Shown here: positions 26,731-34,478 of the stretch, in pieces
Layout of the letters: every line of letters begins with the position of its first letter
How positions within the stretch are numbered: position 1 is the stretch's first letter
Origin: Bacillus litorisediminis
GTDB lineage: Bacteria; Bacillota; Bacilli; Bacillales; JC228
Reading direction: 5' to 3'
Length of the DNA stretch: 64,000 nucleotides
NCBI RefSeq assembly: GCF_022808645.1
Contig: NZ_JAKZKT010000001.1
Location: 124,001-188,000, forward strand
Program-made: the position numbers and the translations under genes
Notes under the pieces: generated by a model
Database searches by the model: none
What the model was told of the DNA's origin: nothing
The model's input: the letters and a program-made list of their open reading frames with translations, nothing else

Positions 26731-26943
26731 GTGATTTCACATTTTCAGTATAAACCGGTTCATTCATCTAAATTATTTGGATGGACCATTTCTTTCTTCT
26801 ATAAAGGAAAACGTATTGAAGCAACCTATCATAAAGATGGCCGGGTTGAATGGCATCAAAACCAGCCGTCAGCAGAAGAATTAGACACAATAACAAGAGC
26901 GATTCACGAGTTAATGCTTTATCACGTGTATGATGGATCCTAA
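26731..26943 (+). CDS. yheE: YheE family small protein
   Basis: About 70 aa: MISHFQYKPVHSSKLFGWTI..., matching the short YheE (DUF5342) family that follows yheD in B. subtilis. GTG 26731 has the SD GAGAGGGTG 8 nt upstream; TTG 26710 precedes that SD and is rejected. Soluble; function unknown, presumably sporulation-linked by position. Confidence 0.75.
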   Translation: MISHFQYKPVHSSKLFGWTISFFYKGKRIEATYHKDGRVEWHQNQPSAEELDTITRAIHELMLYHVYDGS

Positions 26944-26962
26944 TGTATGAATCTAGCCTTTT

Positions 26963-26993
26963 CCTCACAAGTTATAGGAGAGAACTTGTGAGG
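26963..26993 (+). promoter_or_regulatory. 11-bp perfect hairpin abutting the SD of the next gene
   Basis: CCTCACAAGTT, 9-nt loop, AACTTGTGAGG. The 3' arm runs straight into the SD (GGGGAGG, ~26992-26998) of the 68-aa gene, and a T6 tract follows the SD. It may be a leaky terminator after yheE, a transcript stabiliser or a translation control element. Confidence 0.6.
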
Positions 26994-27005
26994 GGAGGTT
27001 TTTTC

Positions 27006-27212
27006 ATGTTTGAAAAAGAACATTTAACGATAAAAGGGAAATCCTTTATGAAAGATGTGGAGTATGAAGGTAAGAAACTAGTTCAGCTCGATGAGGATCG
27101 TATTATTAATGAGGGTTTAAGCGGCGGTAGTGTACACTTTAGGGCAGATAGCACAAATATTGAAGAAGCTCATCCTTTTCCGGAAGAAGAATCCCCGCGA
27201 ACCCAGGGTTGA
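27006..27212 (+). CDS. 68-aa hypothetical protein
   Basis: MFEKEHLTIKGKSFMKDVEY at the start, an acidic/Pro-rich tail (EEAHPFPEEESPRTQG) at the end, no hydrophobic helix. Strong SD GGGGAGG at 7 nt. The frame continues upstream to 26943 without an SD. Not recognised. A terminator closes the unit. Confidence 0.65.
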   Translation: MFEKEHLTIKGKSFMKDVEYEGKKLVQLDEDRIINEGLSGGSVHFRADSTNIEEAHPFPEEESPRTQG

Positions 27213-27257
27213 AGAAAGCTGCTTATGAAAGAAATATTATGGGCATTCGCATAAAAT

Positions 27258-27293
27258 AAGAAGGAGTCAGTATTGTCTGGCTCCTTCTTTTGC
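27258..27293 (+). terminator. Terminator after the 68-aa gene
   Basis: AGAAGGAGTCAG ... CTGGCTCCTTCT, then TTTTG. Confidence 0.82.
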
Positions 27294-27331
27294 TATAATG
27301 AAAGCATGATTCTAATCCCGAGGTTTTGCAA

Positions 27332-28240
27332 ATGATTGAGAAATTGTTAAGTCAATATCCAACTGCTAAGCTCCAAGAAGAACCGCCTCAAAATAACAAA
27401 AAGTATCAATGGTTTTTTGATGAAAATAATAAAGTATATCTGGGGATTCAGCGCCAAGATCTAACGAATGATACAGAGGTTCTGCTTGCCTGCCTGTTTG
27501 AAAAATGGGAACCGGCAGAATCCCTTGTTCCAGCACGTAATTTATCTATTCTTCAAAAGGGATGGTACTCACTATTACACGATGGACAAGTCAATGAAGT
27601 AGTCGGCGAGATCCATCATTTACGCTTTATACATATAGAACTCCTAAATTCTGAGTTATCCGCAATTGACATTGAAGAAGCCTGTACAGGTTTTTTTAAC
27701 CAAACCATTCAAATGGTTTGGCTTACGGATACATCATTAGTTCTAATAGAAAAGGACTCATCTGACTCAATTCAGCTAGAAGACGTGATCGCATTTAGTA
27801 AAATTTTAGAAGGTGATTTTTACGTAAAAGCCAAATTTTATTTAGGAAAATGGCGATCTTTTTCGGAAGTAAAGGAAGTCACCAATTTTTTTCAAAGAGA
27901 ATATCAGCTTTTCCAAAGACTGCTGCGTGAATTTGGAAAACAGTCGTATTTTACGTTTGAACGGGTCGTTCCTTACCTTATGATTAATCAGCTGCCTAAA
28001 GATTTTATTAAGATGCTAAAGGAAGAATATCAATCTGTCATAGAAGATCCGGAGCTTCTACACACGGCACAAGTGTATATTGAAAATAATATGAACACTT
28101 CCCTAACTGCAAAAAAAATGTTTATGCACCGCAACAGTTTGCTATATAGAATTGATAAATTCACTGAAAAAACGGGACTCGATTTGAAACAATATGAATC
28201 GGCCTGGATAATATACTTTTTGAGCTTACTCTCGAAATAA
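27332..28240 (+). CDS. PucR-type C-terminal HTH regulator
   Basis: 302 aa. The N-terminal ~220 residues contain no domain that I recognise. The C-terminus carries a PucR/CdaR-type helix-turn-helix (HTAQVYIENNMNTSLTAKKM, then MHRNSLLYRIDKFTEKTGLDL). In B. subtilis a related gene (yxkF) adjoins msmX. ATG 27332 follows CGAGG. The placement 130 nt upstream of msmX suggests it may control that gene or sense sugar supply. Confidence 0.75.
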   Translation: MIEKLLSQYPTAKLQEEPPQNNKKYQWFFDENNKVYLGIQRQDLTNDTEVLLACLFEKWEPAESLVPARNLSILQKGWYSLLHDGQVNEVVGEIHHLRFIHIELLNSELSAIDIEEACTGFFNQTIQMVWLTDTSLVLIEKDSSDSIQLEDVIAFSKILEGDFYVKAKFYLGKWRSFSEVKEVTNFFQREYQLFQRLLREFGKQSYFTFERVVPYLMINQLPKDFIKMLKEEYQSVIEDPELLHTAQVYIENNMNTSLTAKKMFMHRNSLLYRIDKFTEKTGLDLKQYESAWIIYFLSLLSK

Positions 28241-28371
28241 GAAAAATTCGAAAAATTGCCAAGGTGCCCAATAGGGTGCCTATTTTTTTGTGCACTTTAC
28301 CTATTTGGAAGGGCTTTCAGTTCCTATACAATACTAGTAACAGTAAAAAAATTTTTGAGGAGGTTTTTATT

Positions 28372-29523
28372 TTGGCAGAACTTAGACTTGAACATATCTA
28401 TAAGGTTTATGAAAAAGATGTAACCGCCGTTAAAGATTTCAATCTTCATATTCAGGACAAGGAATTTATCGTTTTCGTCGGTCCATCTGGCTGCGGAAAA
28501 TCAACGACTTTGAGAATGATTGCCGGGCTTGAGGAAATTACCCAAGGGGATTTTTATATCGATGATAAGCGTGTAAACGATGTAGCTCCAAAGGATCGCG
28601 ATATTGCGATGGTGTTCCAAAACTATGCGCTTTATCCGCATATGTCCGTTTATGATAATATGGCATTCGGACTTAAGCTTCGTAAGTTCCCTAAAGCTGA
28701 AATTGACCGTCGTGTTAAAGAAGCCGCTAAGATTTTGGGGCTCGAAGCCTACTTAGATCGTAAGCCAAAAGCTCTTTCAGGCGGTCAGCGTCAGCGTGTT
28801 GCCTTAGGACGTGCAATTGTCCGCGACGCAAAAGTATTCCTTATGGATGAACCGCTTTCAAACTTAGATGCGAAGCTCCGTGTGCAAATGCGTGCTGAAA
28901 TTGCTAAGCTTCATCAGCGCCTGCAAACCACAACGATCTACGTAACCCATGACCAAACCGAAGCGATGACAATGGCTACCCGGATTGTTGTTATGAAGGA
29001 TGGAGTTATACAGCAGGTGGGTACTCCAAAAGAAGTGTATGAAAAACCTGAAAATATTTTTGTTGGCGGATTTATTGGTTCTCCAGCGATGAACTTCTTC
29101 ACTGGAAAAATTGAGGGAGACCAATTTGTTTCTGGTGAAACAAAACTTACAATCCCAGAAGGGAAATTGAAGGTTCTAAAAGATCAAGGCTACGTTGGAA
29201 AAGAAGTAATCTTGGGTATCCGTCCTGAAGATATCCACGATGAGCCGGTATTTATTGAGTCTTCACCAGGCACATCATTTAGTGCTCACATTGAAGTGGC
29301 AGAACTTACGGGTGCTGAAATGATGCTTTACTCCCAAATTAACGGGCAAGACTTTGTGGCCAGAATCGATTCCAGATCTGAAGTGAAAGCCGGCCAAACG
29401 GTAGATTTGGCATTTGATTTAAATAAGGCTCACTTCTTTGACACCGAAACGGAACTTCGAATTCGCCCTGAGGGTGCAAGCGTAACAACCCAAAATGAAA
29501 TAGCAGCTGATTTAGAAAAATAA
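28372..29523 (+). CDS. msmX: Multi-sugar ABC transporter ATPase MsmX
   Basis: 383 aa, MAELRLEHIYKVYEKD at the start. Walker A GPSGCGKST, signature LSGGQRQRVALGRAIV, Walker B VFLMDEPLSNLD and the C-terminal regulatory TOBE region are all present. MsmX is the shared ATPase energising several carbohydrate importers (maltodextrin, arabino- and galacto-oligosaccharides) in B. subtilis. Translation starts at TTG 28372 behind GAGGAGG; the frame upstream (to 28264) is not conserved. No cognate permease is near, consistent with the multi-partner role. Confidence 0.95.
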   Translation: MAELRLEHIYKVYEKDVTAVKDFNLHIQDKEFIVFVGPSGCGKSTTLRMIAGLEEITQGDFYIDDKRVNDVAPKDRDIAMVFQNYALYPHMSVYDNMAFGLKLRKFPKAEIDRRVKEAAKILGLEAYLDRKPKALSGGQRQRVALGRAIVRDAKVFLMDEPLSNLDAKLRVQMRAEIAKLHQRLQTTTIYVTHDQTEAMTMATRIVVMKDGVIQQVGTPKEVYEKPENIFVGGFIGSPAMNFFTGKIEGDQFVSGETKLTIPEGKLKVLKDQGYVGKEVILGIRPEDIHDEPVFIESSPGTSFSAHIEVAELTGAEMMLYSQINGQDFVARIDSRSEVKAGQTVDLAFDLNKAHFFDTETELRIRPEGASVTTQNEIAADLEK

Positions 29524-29532
29524 ACTTATAGC

Positions 29533-29571
29533 AAAACCACTTTATGGGATCTTCCTGTAAAGTGGTTTTAC
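29533..29571. terminator. msmX terminator (also serves the opposite gene)
   Basis: AAACCACTTTA ... TAAAGTGGTTTTA. It touches the 3' end of the zinc-ribbon gene on minus. Confidence 0.82.
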
Positions 29572-29822
29572 TTATTTTCGTCCTCTTTCACTGACACAAC
29601 TTCATCATGTCCGCATGTCAAACAGGAGAATAGATGAAAACAAATATGGTTTTTCCAATCAGCAGGATCCCCATTCTCCAGTTTTAATTCGTCAATCTCC
29701 ATATAGGCACTATAGTCATCATAGTAATCACTTATCTTCCCGCTATCAATTAGCTCATTTTGGCAATTTCGGCAAATAATTCTCTTCGTATCGAATCCAT
29801 TACACAGGGGACAAATATACAT
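29568..29822 (-). CDS. Small double zinc-ribbon protein
   Basis: 84 aa with MYICPLCNG, RIICRNCQN and LFSCLTCGH: three CxxC pairs, thus one or two zinc ribbons around an acidic centre (ISDYYDDYSAYMEIDEL). The SD is AAAGGAAAG. It may be a nucleic-acid-binding or regulatory adaptor; the family name is not recognised. Confidence 0.7.
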   Translation of the reverse strand: MYICPLCNGFDTKRIICRNCQNELIDSGKISDYYDDYSAYMEIDELKLENGDPADWKNHICFHLFSCLTCGHDEVVSVKEDENK

Positions 29823-29969
29823 ACAGCGGCTTTCCTTTCATTCAGACTTTTTGGATATAGAAATAGGGCAAATGGATAAGCTTATAATTGCCCAAAACCA
29901 TAGAGACTATGTGAATGATCGATTGGAAGGATTTGACCGAAAAAGGGAGCATTTACCTAAAGAAAAAAA

Positions 29970-29999
29970 GAATAGTTTTCTCCCTTATCAAACACAATA
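29970..29999 (+). promoter_or_regulatory. Sigma-G-like promoter upstream of the tRNA-like element and SASP gene
   Basis: GAATA (29970-29974), 18 nt, CACAATA (29993-29999). The forespore consensus is about GHATR-N17/18-CATnnTA; only the third base of the -10 departs. The predicted start (about 30006) lies just before the tRNA-like structure. Confidence 0.5.
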
Positions 30000-30012
30000 A
30001 AAATACATTCGA

Positions 30013-30080
30013 TGGGTTAAACCATGTTGGTCGCGGAAACTATTTCCGTCGCGCTGGTTCAAATCCAGCTAACCCAACCA
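30013..30080 (+). ncRNA. 68-nt tRNA-like structure with encoded CCA
   Basis: Acceptor stem TGGGTTA (30013-30019) pairs perfectly with TAACCCA (30070-30076), then discriminator A and CCA (30078-30080). The T-arm is canonical: GCTGG-TTCAAAT-CCAGC (30053-30069). An anticodon-like arm GCGGA-AACTATT-TCCGT (30033-30049) gives CTA in the anticodon place, but A sits where U33 should be. The D-arm is reduced to ACC-ATGTT-GGT (30021-30031), and only 3 nt form the variable loop. It is about 8 nt shorter than a normal tRNA, so a decoding role is unlikely. It lies 34 nt upstream of the SASP start. Noncanonical tRNA-like RNAs such as tRNA-Other of B. cereus are the nearest precedent that I know of. Confidence 0.65.
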
Positions 30081-30114
30081 TTAAAAAAATATTTTTTGAG
30101 GAGATGAAACAGAA

Positions 30115-30324
30115 ATGGCACGTAACAACAACAACAACCAATTATTAGTACCTGGAGTTCAACAAGCTCTTGATCAAATGAAGATCGAGATCGCACAAGA
30201 ATTTGGTGTACAACTTGGTGCTGACACTACTTCACGTGCAAACGGATCTGTTGGAGGAGAAATCACTAAGCGCCTAGTTTCTATGGCTGAAAGCCAACTT
30301 GGCGGAGGATTCCCTCAAGCGTAA
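30115..30324 (+). CDS. Alpha/beta-type small acid-soluble spore protein
   Basis: 69 aa with the two SASP signatures: the GPR protease cleavage region around [20 protein letters not shown] and the second conserved block [16 protein letters not shown]. It saturates spore DNA, protecting it, and is degraded at germination. An Asn-rich N-terminus ([20 protein letters not shown]) is typical. SD GAGGAG. The forespore-type promoter lies upstream of the tRNA-like element, so the latter probably forms part of the leader. Confidence 0.95.
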   Translation: MARNNNNNQLLVPGVQQALDQMKIEIAQEFGVQLGADTTSRANGSVGGEITKRLVSMAESQLGGGFPQA

Positions 30325-30343
30325 CAATTGAATAAAAATGGCT

Positions 30344-30373
30344 AAAGCCCCCGTTTTTATACGGGGGCTTTTC
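30344..30373 (+). terminator. SASP gene terminator
   Basis: AAGCCCCCGT, 6-nt loop, ACGGGGGCTTTT; GC-rich and strong. Confidence 0.9.
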
Positions 30374-30383
30374 ATGGCTTTAA

Positions 30384-31775
30384 TTAAAACCGAACCATTT
30401 TCCGAGGGTCTACCCACTCATCAAATTGCTCTTCTGTAATATATCCGGTTGCTAAGGCCGCAGCTTTTAAGGTTGTATTTTCTTTATAAGCCTTTTTCGC
30501 AATTTCTGCTGCTTTTTCATAGCCAATATGCGGATTTAGCGCAGTAACCAGCATTAAAGAATCTTGCAGGTATTGCTCAATTTTTTCCTCATTCGCTTCT
30601 AATCCGACCAAACACTTATCATTAAATGAATGGATGCTGTCAGATAAAAGGCGAACGGATTGCAGGAAATTATAAATAATCACTGGTTTGAAAACATTTA
30701 ATTCAAAATTCCCTTGACTAGCGGCAAAGCCAATAGTTGCATCGTTTCCGAAGATTTGACTGCAAACCATGGTTACTGCTTCACTTTGAGTTGGATTTAC
30801 TTTTCCGGGCATAATTGAGCTGCCCGGTTCGTTAGCCGGAATGGTGAGTTCACCAATCCCGCTTCTTGGACCGCTAGATAACCAGCGTACATCATTCGCA
30901 ATTTTCATAAAATCAGCCGCTAACGCTTTTATTGCACCATGAGCATGAACAAGTTCATCATGAGAAGTCAGGGCATGGAACTTATTGTCGGATGAACGGA
31001 ATGGATAACCCGTATTTGTTTGTAAATAAGCCGCTACGCGATCGCCGAAATCAGGCTCAGCATTAATTCCTGTTCCAACAGCCGTTCCTCCAATTGCCAG
31101 GTTCATCACATGTTCCATGCTTTCTATAATCATTTTTTGAGATTTTTCAAACATCGCTCTCCAGCCGCTGATTTCTTGTCCTAATGTTAAAGGAGTCGCA
31201 TCCTGGAGATGAGTCCGTCCAATTTTAACAACAGAGCGGAACTTGTCTTCCTTTTCTTTTAGTGTTTGAATCATTTTATCTATAGCTGGCAGGAGCCTTT
31301 CCGTTACATATTTATAAGCGGCAATATGCATAGCTGTCGGGAAGGTATCGTTTGAACTTTGTGACATGTTAACATCATCGTTTGGATGAACTTTTTGCTC
31401 AATGCCTTTTTCAGTTAAAAATTGATTGGCCAAAAAGGCAATGACTTCATTTGCATTCATATTGGACTGAGTCCCGCTTCCTGTCTGCCAGACTTTAAGC
31501 GGAAATTCACTGTCATGTTTCCCAGCAATGATTTCATCACAAGCTTTAACGATGGCGTCTTTTTTCTCTGCTGAAAGCTTACCTAAGTCATGGTTAACAG
31601 TCGCTGCTGCTTTTTTTAATTGAGCGAAAGCGTGCATAACCTCAAGCGGCATTACTTCCTGACCGATCGCAAAGTTTTGCAGACTCCTCTGTGTTTGCGC
31701 TCCCCAAAGTTTTTCCTTGGGAACTTTCACTTCCCCTAGCGTATCTCTTTCAATCCGATATTCCATGTCTTTCAC
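30384..31775 (-). CDS. fumC: Class II fumarate hydratase
   Basis: 463 aa, iron-independent fumarase of the TCA cycle (fumarate to L-malate). Signature [13 protein letters not shown] and the [24 protein letters not shown] and [10 protein letters not shown] active-site segments are complete. The family length is standard. It ends against the SASP terminator. A 52-bp tandem array occupies its upstream side (31934-32372). Confidence 0.95.
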   Translation of the reverse strand: MKDMEYRIERDTLGEVKVPKEKLWGAQTQRSLQNFAIGQEVMPLEVMHAFAQLKKAAATVNHDLGKLSAEKKDAIVKACDEIIAGKHDSEFPLKVWQTGSGTQSNMNANEVIAFLANQFLTEKGIEQKVHPNDDVNMSQSSNDTFPTAMHIAAYKYVTERLLPAIDKMIQTLKEKEDKFRSVVKIGRTHLQDATPLTLGQEISGWRAMFEKSQKMIIESMEHVMNLAIGGTAVGTGINAEPDFGDRVAAYLQTNTGYPFRSSDNKFHALTSHDELVHAHGAIKALAADFMKIANDVRWLSSGPRSGIGELTIPANEPGSSIMPGKVNPTQSEAVTMVCSQIFGNDATIGFAASQGNFELNVFKPVIIYNFLQSVRLLSDSIHSFNDKCLVGLEANEEKIEQYLQDSLMLVTALNPHIGYEKAAEIAKKAYKENTTLKAAALATGYITEEQFDEWVDPRKMVRF

Positions 31776-31933
31776 TCCTTTTGTTCAATCGATTTCCTTT
31801 TTTTATATGTACCACTGGTTTATGTAAAAAAGGCATAAACCATTTTTAAATAAATCTTACATGTTGACAATACTATAAAGCAAAGGGAAGACACAATTTT
31901 TTTGCATGGGTTTTGCATCTGACGTCAGCTTTT

Positions 31934-32372
31934 GTCCTTCATTCCTTTTATGATGGACATTTTCATTGCTTCTCCTCGTACCATTGTCCTTCATACCCCT
32001 TATGATGGACATTTCCACTGCTTCGCCTCCTACTTTTGTCCTTCATTCCTTTTATGATGGACATTTCCATTGCTTCTCCTCGTACCATTGTCCTTCATAC
32101 CCCTTATGATGGACATTTCCGCCGCTTCGCCTCCCATTTTTGTTCTTCATCACACTTATGATGGACATTTCCGCTGCTTCGCCTCCAACCTTTGTTCTTC
32201 ATCACACATATGATGGACATTTCCGCTGCTTCGCCTCCCACTTTTGTCCTTCATCACACTTATGATGGACATTCCGCTGCTTCGCCTCCTACTTTTGTCC
32301 TTCATCACACTTATGATGGACATTCCGCTGCTTCGCCTCCTACTTTTGTCCTTCATCACACTTATGATGGAT
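31934..32372. repeat. Tandem array of ~52-bp units (8 full + 1 partial)
   Basis: Units start (at GTCC/GTTC) at 31934, 31986, 32038, 32090, 32142, 32194, 32246, 32297 and 32348; periods are six... 52 nt, the last two 51 nt. Each has the dyad GTCCTTCAT / ATGATGGAC followed by TTCC-CTGCTTCGCCTCC. Units 1-2 and 3-4 match as a 104-bp higher-order duplication; units 7-8 are almost identical. The array lies between the fumC start and the bmrD 3' end. No unique spacers exist. Confidence 0.93.
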
Positions 32373-32401
32373 ACTTCCATTGCCGTTAAACCCAACTAAA
32401 T

Positions 32402-32440
32402 AAAAAAAGACCGAATTCTTCACAAAAAAGAATTCAGCCT
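32402..32440 (-). terminator. bmrD terminator
   Basis: On minus: CTGAATTCTT ... AAGAATTCGG followed by TCTTTTTTT. Confidence 0.8.
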
Positions 32441-32459
32441 TCCTATCTTGATTCACTCA

Positions 32460-34478
32460 CTATACAGCGAGCGAGCTTTTCGCACCCTTTTGCAGCTGGT
32501 ACATTTGATAATACTTGCCGCCATTTTTCATCAGCTGTTCGTGGTTTCCTCTTTCAACAATTTGACCTCTGTCTAAAACGAGGATCAGGTCTGCGTTTTT
32601 GATTGTGGAAAGACGGTGCGCAATAATAAAAGTGGTTCTTCCTTTTTTCAGCACATCCATCGCATTTTGAATTACCGCTTCAGTTTCTGTATCTATATTG
32701 GAAGTCGCCTCGTCTAATACCAAAATAGCCGGATCAAATGCAAGGGCACGCGCAAAACTGATCAGCTGCCGCTGTCCGGAAGATAAAGTGCTTCCTTTTT
32801 CGACAACCGGTTCATCTAATCCTTTTTCTAAATGCTTGAGAATTTGGTCTCCCCCTACGGCTTTCAGAGCCATTTCCATTTGTTTGCGGGTAATCCTGTC
32901 ATCATTCATACTAATATTTGAAGCAACCGTCCCTGTAAATAAAAATGGATCCTGAAGCACAATCGCCATATGCTTTCGCAGGGCTTGTTTTGGAAGATCT
33001 TTTACATCTTTTCCGTCTATTTTGATAGCTCCTTTTTGACAATCATAAAAGCGGAAAAGCAAATTAAGAATAGAGCTTTTACCTGAACCGGTATGGCCAA
33101 CTAGAGCAACCGTCTGACCGGGCTTTGCTGCAAAATCAATATCCTTTAAAACATACTCATTTTCTTTGTAGGCAAACGAGACCTTCTCAAATTGAACATG
33201 GCCTTTTACCCGTGGCATCTCATCATCACTAACCGGAGTTCCTTTTTCATCCATCAGCTGAAACACCCGCTCCCCGGCTACTAATGCCTGTTCAAGATTG
33301 GCTAGCTGGTTCACAATGCCGTTTACTGGTTCGAACAATCTGGTAATATAATCAACAATTGCATACAAGACTCCCAGTGAAACTACAGTTCCAATTCCTA
33401 GAGACTGGCCTCCAAAATACCAGATAAAAGATACAAATACAATATTGCGTAACAACCATGATAAATTATGTCCGGTCAAGGAATCTAGATTAAGCATCTT
33501 ATTTTGGTATTTAAAATGTTCAGCATTCAACTCTTCAAATTCTTGTTTCGTCTCTTTTTCTCTTCTGAACGCTTGAATAATTGACATCCCTTGAATCGAT
33601 TCATTTAACATCCCATTAATTTCGCTTATTTTCGAGCGAATGACATGGTTATAGACGGATGCGTATTTTCGATAGAGCTTCATCCAAACGAATAGAATCG
33701 GCACTAATAGTAAGCACCAGGCAGCTAAAGTTGGATCTAGAATGAAGAGCCCGATAAATACTCCAATAATATAAATGATACTGGTAAAAAAGTTAGCCAA
33801 CACGGCAACATAGAGCTCCCTAATCGCTTCGGTATCATTAGTGATTCGGGAAACAACCTTACCTGCGGGCAGATTGTCAAAATACTGAATCGGCAAACGT
33901 GAAATATGCTGAAACACATCATTTCGCATTTTTTGGATAATCCGGTTTGCAGCTTTTTGCAAATAAAACCGTTGGCCATATTGAAAAAATGAAGCAAAGA
34001 CGAGAAGACCAAAGTAAGCACAGATTAATATCATAATTTTCGGTACTTCAGGCTGGTAAAAAGCCATCACTTCCCGCGTGTTTAATTTCGTACCGGAATA
34101 CTCTCTTGTTTCGTCCCCGCTTGTAATCGTCAGAACTCCATCATTAAATGTCCGTTTTCCATCAAAATCGATCTCCGAGGGAACAAAGATGAAATCTTTT
34201 TGAACTTGCAGAATCCGTGCAGGGGTCCCTTTCTCTTCTCCCTCTTCAAAATAGGCTTCCCGTTTATACCAAGTCCCATTATACTCTACTGCTTCTTCAC
34301 CTTGTGTTGTTTCATACCAAGGAGATTCAATGCCAATAATATGATCATCAATCAGTTTTTTTGCAATAAATGGACCCATAAGCTCCGCTCCGACGGAAAC
34401 AGAAAGCATTAATAGAGCCAAAATAATCATCATTTTAAACTTTAATGCGTACTGAACTAATCTTTTGCCTGTATTCAT
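32460..34478 (-). CDS. bmrD: Heterodimeric multidrug ABC exporter subunit BmrD (YheH)
   Basis: 672 aa, membrane domain plus ATPase. An insertion of about 100 residues between TM1 and TM2 (from about 45 to 148) forms the extracytoplasmic domain typical of BmrD. The ATPase has GHTGSGKSS, signature LSSGQRQLISFARAL and a canonical catalytic Glu in ILVLDEATSNID. It pairs with BmrC to export drugs such as Hoechst dyes and mitoxantrone. The start overlaps the end of bmrC by 4 nt. Confidence 0.92.
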   Translation of the reverse strand: MNTGKRLVQYALKFKMMIILALLMLSVSVGAELMGPFIAKKLIDDHIIGIESPWYETTQGEEAVEYNGTWYKREAYFEEGEEKGTPARILQVQKDFIFVPSEIDFDGKRTFNDGVLTITSGDETREYSGTKLNTREVMAFYQPEVPKIMILICAYFGLLVFASFFQYGQRFYLQKAANRIIQKMRNDVFQHISRLPIQYFDNLPAGKVVSRITNDTEAIRELYVAVLANFFTSIIYIIGVFIGLFILDPTLAAWCLLLVPILFVWMKLYRKYASVYNHVIRSKISEINGMLNESIQGMSIIQAFRREKETKQEFEELNAEHFKYQNKMLNLDSLTGHNLSWLLRNIVFVSFIWYFGGQSLGIGTVVSLGVLYAIVDYITRLFEPVNGIVNQLANLEQALVAGERVFQLMDEKGTPVSDDEMPRVKGHVQFEKVSFAYKENEYVLKDIDFAAKPGQTVALVGHTGSGKSSILNLLFRFYDCQKGAIKIDGKDVKDLPKQALRKHMAIVLQDPFLFTGTVASNISMNDDRITRKQMEMALKAVGGDQILKHLEKGLDEPVVEKGSTLSSGQRQLISFARALAFDPAILVLDEATSNIDTETEAVIQNAMDVLKKGRTTFIIAHRLSTIKNADLILVLDRGQIVERGNHEQLMKNGGKYYQMYQLQKGAKSSLAV

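Noticed and set aside
30013-30080. Ordinary suppressor tRNA (CTA anticodon)
   Set aside because: D-arm and variable loop are too short, U33 is replaced by A and position 37 is not a purine, so normal decoding is not expected.
29915-30148. 77-codon ORF across the tRNA-like element
   Set aside because: No SD, runs through the tRNA-like structure and out of frame into the SASP gene; shadow frame.
31934-32372. Possible CRISPR array
   Set aside because: Units are continuous 51-52-nt tandem copies with no unique spacers, and no cas gene is in the window.
32156-32395. Overlapping ORFs in both directions through the 52-bp array
   Set aside because: They arise from repeat units of 51 nt (a multiple of 3), have no SD and encode only a repeated peptide.
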